From Lachnospiraceae bacterium UBA3386 (lineage in GTDB: Bacteria; Bacillota; Clostridia; Lachnospirales; Lachnospiraceae), in contig DEPS01000068.1 of assembly GCA_002358875.1 (NCBI GenBank), positions 41,460 through 68,133 on the forward strand: 26,674 nt of DNA, in the 5' to 3' direction. The stretch's first letter is position 1, and each line of letters begins with the position of its first letter. The notes beneath the pieces were generated by a model. It was not told the origin of the DNA and did not search any database. It was given only the letters and a program-made list of their open reading frames with translations. The position numbers were made by a program, and so were the translations under genes. This document shows, in pieces, positions 12,001-16,193 of the stretch.

Positions 12001-14301
12001 GGCTTTGGTGGTTTTGGAGAGGGCGCCCCGGACAGTCACCTTTGTATCGCCGTCCTTGGCGCTGAGGGTGCGGTCGTTTTCCTGCGTGGAAACGATGAGA
12101 TGAAGGGGGCCGTTCCAGCCGGCTGCTTCAGAGCCGGATCCTGCCAAAACGGCGGCCGCTGCGGTGGCGGTGATGCCCAGAGTGTTGTCGGTGTAGGTGA
12201 CGAGGCCGTTTTCATCTTCGGCAAAAACAAGTCCGCCCTTCGTCCACTTTGCTTTTCCGGAATCCTTCTTCCCGTCCGTCCTGTAGCGGAGGCGGTCGTC
12301 ATAGGATGTGCCGTCCCGATAAACGGCGGCGTCGGCCGCATAGGTCTTTTTCTTTTCGGCACGCTTTTCGTTCTCCTCGAAATTATAGATGAGAACGGGC
12401 ATTTGGGCCTTGACGGTCTTTTTAATGATATTCCCGCCGAAGATCAGCTCCAGGCCGGTCTTGGGTACATAGAGGTTTCCGTCCCTGTCATAGAGCACCA
12501 CATCGAGGGCCATGAGGGCGGTCTCCGACCAGGTGGCGTCCTCAGTAAAGGGAACGGCATAGACGACGGCTGTGACCCCTTCGGGGAGCATTCCGCTGAT
12601 CTGAACTGTCAGGTCCTTTTTGTCGAGCTTTTCGTAACCCTCGCGGTCCGCCGAAGGGACGGGAGCACGGTCAAACAGAGCCTGCCAGAAGCTCTCCGCG
12701 CGCGCAAAGGTCTCCGCGTTTCCTCCGTCATTTTCGTTTATCCCGCCGGTTTCCCCGCCGCGGGCATACGGGTCGATCTCCACGACCTCAGCGGTGATCG
12801 AGCGAAGCTCCACATCTGCTTCTTTGGCGGAAGCTGCCGCTTCATCCCCGGCAGTCACTCCGGTACTGTCTTCTGTGATAGCAGAAGTGTCACCTTCTGC
12901 AGGATTCTGAGAAGCCTTCCCTCCGTCCCGGTCCGCCGGAGCTGTGCTTTCGCTTCCGGAGTCTTCCTCAATCTCTTCTTTTTCAGACCCGTCTGTGCCT
13001 TTCTTGTCCGTATTTTCTGTATCTTTCTTTTCTGTATCTTTCTTTTCTGTATCTTTCTTTTCTGTATCTTTCTTTTCTGTATTCCCCTTTTCTGTGCTGT
13101 CAGAATGTTCTGTTTTGCCGGAGTGGTCATCCCCACCGTCATTATCTTCGGCCGTCCCCGAGCCGGACCCGGCGTCTTTTTCGTCATCGTCTTCTACAAT
13201 CTCTGCGCCTTCTGTCTCTTTCTTGTCTTCAGAGGACTTGCCGCCTTCGGAAGCACCTTCGCCGCTGCCGCCGGAGTTTTCAGCGCCTTCTTTACTGTCT
13301 GCGGACTCTTTCCCGTCTCCGCTGTCCCCGGTGTCTTCGGAATTCCCGGCGCCGCTTCCGGCCTTCTGCTCCTTCTCTTCGGGATCCTCGTTCCCGCTTT
13401 CGGCCTTCTGCTCCTTCTCTTCGGAATCTTCGTCCCCGCTTTCGGCCTTCTGCTCCTTCTCTTCGGAATCCTCATCCCCGCTTCCGGCACTCTGCTCCTT
13501 CTCTTCGGAACCCTCATCCCCGCTTCCGGCACTCTTTTCCTTGTCTTCGGAATCCTCGTCCCCGCTTTCGGCCTTCTGCTCCGTGTCCCCGGCGCCGCTG
13601 TTTTTCGGACCGGCTTCCGCGGACTCTTTTCCGCTATCGCTGCTTACCTCTTCAGAATCTATGATTTCTCCGTCATCCGAAAAGTCCTCCTCATCCTTTC
13701 CGTGAGAGTCTTCGGTTTCCAGAACGACGTCTCCGTCGTATTCTTCATTCTTTGAGGAAGACGCATTGCTCTTCGAGGAGCTCTTTGAGGAACTGCTGCC
13801 GGATTCATCGGATTTTCCGGAGCCCGCAGATTTGCCGACTTTACCGTTTTTGTTCGAACCGCCGGTTTTTTCGGACCGGTCCGCTTCCTGGGAAGCATCT
13901 GCCTTTCCGGCCTTCTTTGTCTTGTCGGAAATGTCAGACTGGCCCTTTTTCCCCGATTTGTCTGTCCGGGAATCCTGCTCTTCCTTTTTGACAGATTTGG
14001 ATTCAGGGATTTCATCTTCCAGAATATCCTCCGCCGCTTCAAGCGCAGCCTGCTCCTCCACTGTATCCTGATCAATATCCTCCTCGATCACATCGATGGA
14101 AGTCTCGTCAGAAACAGCTGCTTTCTTCGCGGAATCGGAAGTTTTTAATAAGGCCCCTGCCTGCCCGGACGTCGTATTCTGGGCGGCATATACGCCGGGC
14201 ATGAAAAACGTCCCGTTCCCCGGAAAGGCATTCTGGGAGAGCGAGAGGATCATGGCGGCGGTAAGGATAAGGCTCAGGGCACGGTTCATTATTTTCTTCA
14301 T
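1..14301 (-). CDS. Giant multidomain cell-surface adhesin, 3' end outside window
   Basis: One open frame of 4,767 codons with no stop, continuing past the left edge. The start at 14301 gives MKKIMNRALSLILTAAM, a typical signal peptide with likely cleavage after VYAA (about residue 40). Order by approximate residue: 45-490 acidic Glu/Ser/Lys/Asp/Gly stalk with tandem repeats; 740-1230 three related modules, the last two clearly ending in a 'GFSVY' motif; 1232-1325 a WGDYTY domain; 1325-1645 BspA-type header and leucine-rich repeats (LNVSGCTGLTSL style); 1655-1770 a second WGDYTY domain; 1770-2180 beta-sandwich region; 2200-2950 SpaA/Cna-B-like pilin folds; 2960-3250 beta-helix with GGAIW-type turns; 3256-3900 more Cna-B-like domains; 3900-4005 Listeria-Bacteroides repeat (ends ITLYAAWAK); 4130-4767 second beta-helix with many GGAI turns. 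A C-terminal LPXTG-type or other anchor is expected beyond the window. Role inferred: host or cell attachment. The exact ligand is unknown. Confidence 0.93.
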   Translation of the reverse strand, partial: MKKIMNRALSLILTAAMILSLSQNAFPGNGTFFMPGVYAAQNTTSGQAGALLKTSDSAKKAAVSDETSIDVIEEDIDQDTVEEQAALEAAEDILEDEIPESKSVKKEEQDSRTDKSGKKGQSDISDKTKKAGKADASQEADRSEKTGGSNKNGKVGKSAGSGKSDESGSSSSKSSSKSNASSSKNEEYDGDVVLETEDSHGKDEEDFSDDGEIIDSEEVSSDSGKESAEAGPKNSGAGDTEQKAESGDEDSEDKEKSAGSGDEGSEEKEQSAGSGDEDSEEKEQKAESGDEDSEEKEQKAESGNEDPEEKEQKAGSGAGNSEDTGDSGDGKESADSKEGAENSGGSGEGASEGGKSSEDKKETEGAEIVEDDDEKDAGSGSGTAEDNDGGDDHSGKTEHSDSTEKGNTEKKDTEKKDTEKKDTEKKDTENTDKKGTDGSEKEEIEEDSGSESTAPADRDGGKASQNPAEGDTSAITEDSTGVTAGDEAAASAKEADVELRSITAEVVEIDPYARGGETGGINENDGGNAETFARAESFWQALFDRAPVPSADREGYEKLDKKDLTVQISGMLPEGVTAVVYAVPFTEDATWSETALMALDVVLYDRDGNLYVPKTGLELIFGGNIIKKTVKAQMPVLIYNFEENEKRAEKKKTYAADAAVYRDGTSYDDRLRYRTDGKKDSGKAKWTKGGLVFAEDENGLVTYTDNTLGITATAAAAVLAGSGSEAAGWNGPLHLIVSTQENDRTLSAKDGDTKVTVRGALSKTTKASLSLDSSSDAASDSRSGKSGSEELLAVDITLSDKEAGQYEPDLPVTVTISDPAIREALQAGSKIEVYRVAGDGGSRAADSVRETSDTIDEIAADEESGTETAAESARNSGDSAPGLEKIEITDIDGSSVQFEAQGPLSYVIKIITASKKLTVSDGSEYLVTVSYDTASGIPENAQLDVREIKAGEEGYDDYVAKSAKALGTVSENLNFARAFDISLTDPKTGEKYQPAEDVKVSIQLLNQEINEDEEIRVVHFEQKEGQGRKSGSSPRVMASSVKGETVEFETNGFSVYVVVQTVKEQTLTASDGNTYEIKVEYDSTSGIPADAELEVTELLEGTPEYDAYVAKTAETLGRVPEDLSFAKAFDIKLTDPETGEKYQPDKNVKVSVRLMDQDVEEEEEISVVHFEKKGEEGSKADGFSVNDDQTDGFSVYEKGTFDGFSVYEIPCEVANGTVEFETDGFSVYVLTGYTVDFHWGDYTYSIAGESEIKLSELFEKLGVTEITVDDVEDVTFSNPDLVGVEKLDSDWLLKSLAPFQTEEALVLTLKNGQNVEIRVTDAVTLPVSGTWENGTKGSGNWVIDTEGVLTISGTGEMNDFSAPANTPWGQYGMDLRNEIKRVVFEDGITHLGNNMLTRTYYMVSVDASKCTTLKTVGTDLFKGTKWDPEPAGSSLEAIDFSGCDQLTTIGKQAFRATKLETVDFSGCSQLNSLGDNCFAECGHIKTLNISGTKLKPSHITTTGAGFGTSKSSLETLKANGCTNDDFKTLDLSGWNSLQTLELSGCTGLTTLDVSGTGLTSLTVPSSVTSLNVSGCTGLTSLKVPSSTTSLNASGCTGLTALDLSETSLTNIDVSNNTSLTALKLPASVTSLNVSGCPNLVIYFDGKTEDLPAGIPDGVSVFSWGDYTYTIKKNDIATLEDIFTACGITAIKSTDVESISVSDTSVMTVTDDLKVKCLNAFTDTQTLTVTLKNGMTGNISVECQVVEESDNLNLFLDDGTVYSYDGETETHGLSAPAIVKEDDLLNLTLSFSEIPEGEEGERQMKLSAPMTYTFPAGLTVSAVPSTITFNIQSGEQTLSVTAAVSFNAETGVLTVTGDYGDQAAAVSAATAVSFTIPVSVQVSTVPHDYELADSLTLSAVKSHNVKVNSFTAGDYNAETGTVTYTAVVEAENDLDFDGQEYLVSIADSTNGNVSGSYTYAHKAGFVLPEGKSSTQVNGADVEPGVATAFTAFPLTVAHMYEGDRITLTYTAKPQHGSYNRDTQTTTAQNTLTITNNDAGAQPNPSNILDDDTVTVTTDVPYSPITREFLGLEGSWASWKVTVNPKGYTLNGGSSSFILADTFDDDYPTKETKTDAGQSIDYNSINVDSGSEISYDYSGNTGTFVIPDNTAVTITYRTRITAQPGEKKHFRGTAVLKTGKEADAAEIARTTAGVTEETPGYEDGMAIYPSASDVAGFGTNYMVRLYVYADGQMQTGVNGVQFILLDANQRAMEYAPGNPVTFTTTTTDDGSGYAIIELDESSGISIEKNTAYYLEMIQAPAGYQKDNTLYSFMITDDPSYNSGGIYTYYNGDTMKVRLYAATPGLKVSIRFSGSYALREDQQNNVEVVLQHQVEGKWEDVERHYVSEAKWGAITFTTQLSTFDAYRVIEENEKPWDLPEQINVVTKYYCMVGGSEAKPETTPQLFNIQSGSDSVNVVIDNRYEESQLTLVKMNKKTGELLSGAKFSVFRIENGVAVGDPVTTYTTDNNGELVIRGGDTYQAYILYGIVETKAPEGYLLPEDGHEEWRYFYFCNDDLLEPTIRANLPKGKTAVNLTNSGDRITVGNQQELLTIPVMVLWQGNTWPENVEKVTIGLYQSVNGAEPTAVMDGENPKLVELSSAAPYNNNSFTGLPSRDASNQNITYSIKEEKINDIAPLEARYVQEYGVSDAGVYVVRNRKATSLSITKEWYNPDGSRITESDELKKQPTVIFDVYRSNDFVLPEEGSEVVTSEKMSSHLSQAEKVRSGLTLDNSNVWTYTIDDLELVDDSGYPYRYYALETVPFFGDETYKIEYRYLGDAVFNTESVTIQNKVKSETATLTVEKAQLVDDPRPESLERAFEFTLKLQTNDSHPIRFWTVNPDDALVTDWYGEVKFYLKPTDSIALTLPVGTTATITETLDPEYTVQTSTGGETLNSGTFSYAVISESSTNLTYINTLRAVCKVLPAEGDPVIFESLKSALAYIRSHDDVPRTIYMLEDYIIPSTDGINLTEGESLTLTTASTEDPMFPFKGGEEADRAVITRGGVGGSMLKNAGTLTLENIVLDGAKDSYTATEGGGLVNSTGTLNLNNKAALRNSATDGEGGAIWSNGTMNIVPGVEITGNSAPHASAIWLDGGALNISGGSITDNTDAEDGAVVAGNSEVRVYPTGTPIINGNTNTYNQAANLYINSNSNQIITVDDPGLNVGARIGVTAFPGHMEIGEQFATAAYGLADSTKATLNCFFNDTYGYLGKVGEGSPTSIVWNGLTVEIDKVYEGIGANPNESFDITLTSSVIRKGSYTIRGNYDYSVVPGRQGMQGKIILHQVKASDSISISPLPAGIYTVAENKSNYTPVYFWNNEQSENGEFTLQESGIFTVKNTRKLADVKLTKTLDDRLEGKNPVSFGFTVKLTEADGTAVTSFALYTDEENQDNNIVTDSNGVATFTMSPSNATAAIREFKAPVGATMTITETENSKYRITASALTMPEEMEGAVIEDGDTEHDNVFVISSVTNDGADVKFENVRKMAHIDLTKELTGKVSANDYFEFEVTLENAVNYDMSADADGSIKTDEDGKAVIRIAFEKSEAASTELAQTVHSKSVKLVIPEGANLKVVETDANGHNEYYNTTVSRNGESAIQTSSLTIDPVTENDNSIVFRNERKMQTVTVTNTVGGYAGNLEPFTYTATVTDWVSTEEKPESYDDDYDDYGFTDGKMTFELTNGQSRELKVPYGVTLTVTEDFIVGYETSVNGVTAEDGEPASDSFTVETNKTVAFVNTQLINLVLVNNTSADINGITVKIDYATKMFRVNDDKTAHSAVALTNHAATISVRSGETAILEVDHVAPQGKKIEEYEDPYTVSGTISTPGYYYTINNEPSFHEFADPAYVHFYNTGRFTLKGKLRYSVADSTITFTEQPLVSFDVNGGTWTTEMEGYHDQDGGRKIYQKAVTTNEKVARPTPDPIYPTAEGITFLGWTTDEGYAKQDHSSETEIDPGKAYNFETATVTAPITLYAAWAKPAREERVVTVKNGYNTELAVIATLTQNNKLVSGYAITDELTTGTDGKASFTLEAGESKNLSVPDGVKLVLSLESASMAVSSEYALTASTDNKTHTIAKVDRDGTVTFIPGVCKITDADGNILYTGKEENGETVYAPAVFGKLSDAFDAYVGPLYKKTGETTWQDGATPACVKMLVDEYEISEKHEFPNAAMTLTTAKKDDASFPYVGTRDRATLIRANGFKDTCFVMSEGNITIEKIILDSGSSLGRKADPPNIQYTYNTTEKVNNVETEMTRNVYVGSLIVISDGNMTVAEGTTLRNGEFTAYTNDKSGTIYTEKADGTVLVTGGTLTVNAGRFENLNARSGGAICVVSGGQLDLVGSDICFESCTASAGHGGAIYYHNSSNQPLTIDGGTDKAAPGIVFNACVGKNYGGAIYAATSHTPNIPTSDLVKGDKCDTWDGPLVTVSGCSFTECSAKTGETNNAGNGGGAICANGVNGLTVSHCAFLSCDTMSRGGAIVAAVKAGKSVSVDDSTFESCNCKGQGGGIAVYQPNQEIATPDGNAARTKTELSVTDCDFSNCSSGTQNGSGGAIQSYVPCMDFTDSTFTNCWAGKEGGAINNYFSNGYNNMWPGSYMNLTRCTFTKCRAEDRYEVTSVIHYGGAVNTKVKTVTVSDSIFTDCVSTLRDGGALHLGGSGSGTTATITGSTFTGCTAKRHGGAVFSSAATLTITDSTFANCASTADLGGAVYHGMNCREESNKKVSTDITNCGFSGCSAAVNGGAIW
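10608..10765 (-). repeat. Clustered DGFSVY-encoding short repeats
   Basis: Near-identical stretches (plus strand ataaaccgagaayccatcc) start near 10618, 10681, 10714 and 10744. They encode TDGFSVY, FDGFSVY, TDGFSVY and ADGFSVN in the adhesin. The normal context of this peptide is the end of each module of about 150 residues (one copy near 11135-11160 and one near 10610). Here extra copies are packed 30-33 bp apart, all in frame, as if the end motif had been multiplied by slippage or local duplication. Confidence 0.75.
13016..13080 (-). repeat. 15-bp tandem repeat encoding KKDTE
   Basis: Four perfect copies of tctgtatctttcttt (plus strand), at 13016-13075, followed by a partial fifth copy. On the coding strand this gives consecutive KKDTE pentapeptides in the acidic stalk of the giant adhesin. 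The unit is a multiple of three, so copy-number change would alter stalk length without breaking the frame. Confidence 0.9.
13364..13605 (-). repeat. 42-bp tandem repeat encoding 14-residue stalk units
   Basis: The block beginning ttctgctcc recurs at 13364, 13406, 13448, 13490, 13532 and 13574, an exact 42-bp period. The coding strand gives about six near-identical 14-residue units of the form KAESGDEDSEEKEQ, with A/E, G/S and D/G variation. It lies in the acidic, presumably unstructured stalk directly after the signal peptide of the giant adhesin. The copies differ by scattered substitutions, so the array is old enough to have diverged or is being corrected only partly. Confidence 0.9.
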
Positions 14302-14335
14302 TTTCTTAACCCTTTTCCAGTAAAAAATTCATGCA

Positions 14336-14386
14336 GGTTGAATATAAACCATCCGGCAGTCGTCTCCGAATAGTCGGATTTGCCGG
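14336..14386 (-). promoter_or_regulatory. Structured 5' leader of the giant adhesin mRNA
   Basis: The predicted leader of about 100 nt contains a composite hairpin: outer arms CCGGCA/TGCCGG (14386-14381 with 14358-14353) enclosing inner arms TCCGA/TCGGA (14378-14374 with 14369-14365) around a 4-nt loop. A second small hairpin GGTT/AACC (14350-14347 with 14339-14336) follows. The single-stranded parts read GGCAAA before and GACGACU after the inner stem. This is loosely like the GGCAAA...GACGCAAAGCC half of c-di-GMP-I riboswitches, but the AAAGCC part and the full second domain are not evident. It is a real inverted-repeat structure; ligand binding is only a guess. Confidence 0.45.
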
Positions 14387-14408
14387 TTAAAGGCACTGAT
14401 ACTACTTT

Positions 14409-14437
14409 ATTATATGCAAAAAGCGCAGAATCTTCAA
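14409..14437 (-). promoter_or_regulatory. Sigma-A-type promoter of the giant adhesin
   Basis: On the minus strand, -35 TTGAAG (14437-14432), a spacer of exactly 17 bp, and a perfect -10 TATAAT (14414-14409). The predicted start near 14402 gives a leader of about 100 nt before the ATG at 14301. It lies between the terminators of the pilus operon and the adhesin, so the adhesin is probably its own transcription unit rather than a distal gene of that operon. A weak AAAAGG ribosome binding site lies about 10 nt before the ATG. Confidence 0.8.
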
Positions 14438-14534
14438 TATGCCTGGAAAATGTCACAAATAATTCACGAAACATCCAGGATCTTTTACACTTTTCAACAG
14501 ATAAAATGTATTAAAAAACACCTCTGCCGGCATT

Positions 14535-14551
14535 AAAAAAGCCGTCCCGGC
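14535..14551 (-). terminator. Short Rho-independent terminator candidate
   Basis: On the minus strand GCCG-GGA-CGGC (14551-14541) is followed by six T residues (14540-14535). The stem is only 4 bp but all G/C. It sits just after the stronger terminator at 14566-14600 and may act as a back-up stop for transcripts leaving pilO. Confidence 0.45.
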
Positions 14552-14565
14552 GGATGATATGGCAT

Positions 14566-14600
14566 AAAAAAAAGCCACACCTGCATGGTACGGCATGACT
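14566..14600 (-). terminator. Rho-independent terminator after pilO
   Basis: The minus-strand RNA forms a 9-bp stem AGUCAUGCC/GGUGUGGCU (with G-U pairs) around a 10-nt loop, followed by eight U residues (14573-14566). On the opposite strand the same sequence has A-C mismatches in place of the G-U pairs, so it is oriented for leftward transcription, that is, to end the pilus operon upstream of the adhesin promoter. Confidence 0.7.
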
Positions 14601-14626
14601 TTTTTAATGCAAAAATATTTTTACAG

Positions 14627-14786
14627 CAAGCCCCTGTCCAGTCCTGGTTCGACCCAGACCCGGCTGCCGCAAAGCCCCCGGGGGGAGACCCGCACCGGGG
14701 TTAACGCAGGCCCCTGTCCAGTCCTAGTTCGACCCAGACTCGGCTGCAGCGGAGTCCTCGGGGAGACCCGCATCGGGTTTGCCTCC
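14627..14786. repeat. Imperfect 80-bp tandem duplication over the pilO stop codon
   Basis: The block starting cccctgtccagtcct at 14631 recurs at 14711 with about 85% identity and a 2-bp indel. The right copy carries the end of pilO, including its TAG (14724-14726). In the left copy the same site reads CAG, so it has no stop at that place and is a non-coding remnant between pilO and its terminator. It is probably a local duplication by slippage or recombination. The unit length is not a multiple of three. Confidence 0.85.
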
Positions 14787-15329
14787 GACCATGGTCTCAT
14801 AGAAGGTCGCAATGAGATTGGCCGTCACGTACTGTTCTTTTTCGTTGTAGGTCGTGGTGCAGCGCATCTGGGTGATCAGGCAGCGGTACTCGGAGTCGCA
14901 CAGTCTTTCAATGATCTTGCGCATGGAAAAATAGTCCGCGGTCCTGAACTGAAGGGAAAAATCGCGGCGGATCTGATCGTTGCTCCTCGTGACGTTGGCA
15001 AAGGAGATGGTGTACTGCAGGGTATCCGAGAGAACGTCGTTGAGCATGGCGAGCTCCGGCCCGCTGTTGTTGTAGCTGCCCATATAGGAGGTCATTCCGC
15101 TGCTCTTTATGTCATCCATCTCATTTTTGAGCTTCTCCAGATGATCGGCCTGAGCGGTAACGACAGCTAGCTCCGCCTCGATGGATTCGCACTCCGCCTT
15201 CGAAGACGCGATCGCCTGCCTGACGGGTCGGTCGATGAACTGGTAGTAGATCAGGCCGACCAGAACGAGGGACAGCACAAGGAGGAGAATCTTTTCAAAT
15301 CGGGTAAAATCCCGGCTCCAGATCTTCAT
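14724..15329 (-). CDS. pilO: Type IV pilus inner-membrane alignment protein PilO-like
   Basis: A 201-residue protein with a short cytoplasmic N-terminus, one membrane segment at about residues 14-33 (ILLLVLSLVLVGLIYYQF), a coiled-coil-like stretch at 38-75 and a small alpha/beta domain to about 180. This is the PilO plan. In the family PilO pairs with PilN around the inner-membrane platform and links it to PilM. Its ATG overlaps the stop of the gene before it (ATGA, 15326-15329), which implies translational coupling. The last 20 residues are a Ser/Ala/Gly-rich tail that lies in the 80-bp duplication. Sequence identity in this family is low, so the call rests on size, topology and the PilM-PilN-PilO gene order. 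Confidence 0.8.
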   Translation of the reverse strand: MKIWSRDFTRFEKILLLVLSLVLVGLIYYQFIDRPVRQAIASSKAECESIEAELAVVTAQADHLEKLKNEMDDIKSSGMTSYMGSYNNSGPELAMLNDVLSDTLQYTISFANVTRSNDQIRRDFSLQFRTADYFSMRKIIERLCDSEYRCLITQMRCTTTYNEKEQYVTANLIATFYETMVGGKPDAGLPEDSAAAESGSN

Positions 15330-16030
15330 TTGCTCTCAGCCTCCTCTCCTTCTTCCTGCGGTTCTTCGAGATAGGCAACGATATTGGCGCGGACCAGGAT
15401 CCTCGTCTCGGTGACCGTCCCGTTCGCGTTGATGGTCGTGGTCTTTTTAACTTCCTCCTTGACGGCGTTCGTGACACTGCAGGTATTTACAAGGTCATAT
15501 TTTTCCAGGCGGCGGGCCAGCACATTAATGTCCTGGAGCGTATCACCCGTCACAGTGAGCGTCAGGATATTGCTGTTGAGGGACCAGGACGTTGAGGACT
15601 CCGTGATGTCTGTCTCCTTTTCGATCATGTCGATGACCTTGGCCCGGTCAACAAGCGAGAGCTCCTCGTCGGTCATGCCGGATATGGTGTAATGGGCGTA
15701 TTCATCCTCCAGCCCTTCAAAAGAGGCGATACGGGCGTACTGCTGCTCTAAAAGCCCCTGCAGCCTCTGTGTCTCCTGGTCCGCCCTGGCCATGGCCGCG
15801 AGGCGGTCGGCCACAGCGAACTTGCCAAAAGCGCCGGCTGCGATAAGGATGAGGATTACTCCTGCCACCGCTCCCTTTACGTTGGTCTTTTTGATACCGA
15901 CCTGGGCAAAGTTGATCGTCCGCTTGGTCGGAAGCTTTCCTCTGGAAGCGGCCGCACCGACAGCTCTGTTTCTGAGACCCTCGATACCGCCCTGCCGGCT
16001 GTTATCTTTTCTTTTCTGTACCTTAGGCAT
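15326..16030 (-). CDS. pilN: Type IV pilus assembly protein PilN-like
   Basis: Taking the ATG at 16030 (MPKVQKRKDN) gives 234 residues. An in-frame ATG 16 codons upstream has no better ribosome binding site. The N-terminus is basic and contains an INFAQVGIKK segment similar in place to the INLLP motif that PilN uses to bind PilM. One membrane segment follows at about residues 53-75, then a coiled coil (about 78-105) and a ferredoxin-like periplasmic-type domain. The acidic C-terminus ends EEGEEAESK. The stop overlaps the pilO start by 4 nt. It is separated from pilM by 163 bp carrying a possible internal promoter. Role: membrane link between cytosolic PilM and extracytoplasmic PilO. Confidence 0.82.
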   Translation of the reverse strand: MPKVQKRKDNSRQGGIEGLRNRAVGAAASRGKLPTKRTINFAQVGIKKTNVKGAVAGVILILIAAGAFGKFAVADRLAAMARADQETQRLQGLLEQQYARIASFEGLEDEYAHYTISGMTDEELSLVDRAKVIDMIEKETDITESSTSWSLNSNILTLTVTGDTLQDINVLARRLEKYDLVNTCSVTNAVKEEVKKTTTINANGTVTETRILVRANIVAYLEEPQEEGEEAESK

Positions 16031-16146
16031 AATGTTGTCTTCCGCCTTCCTGCAACGCCGCTGACACAGGGGCTTCACGGTTCACGAAACGACGCGTGAA
16101 AACGCCCATATCCGGCTTACGAGTGCCATGCTGCCATAGCCCTCTT

Positions 16147-16176
16147 ATTATACTGAACGGCCCGGTCCCGGGTCAG
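16147..16176 (-). promoter_or_regulatory. Possible internal promoter before pilN
   Basis: On the minus strand there is a perfect TATAAT (16152-16147), with CTGACC (16176-16171; 4 of 6 consensus bases) 18 bp upstream. It lies in the 163-bp pilM-pilN gap, which is otherwise unusually long for this operon. It could allow pilN-pilO expression apart from the upstream genes. The -35 match is only moderate. Confidence 0.4.
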
Positions 16177-16193
16177 CGCAGCTCCTGCTGCCC

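Noticed and set aside
13016..13605. CRISPR-like regular repeats
   Set aside because: The units are contiguous tandem coding repeats with no unique spacers.
14595..15170. 191-codon plus-strand frame over the terminator and pilO
   Set aside because: Overlaps pilO in antisense and starts inside the operon terminator; its N-terminal part is only the translated 80-bp duplication.
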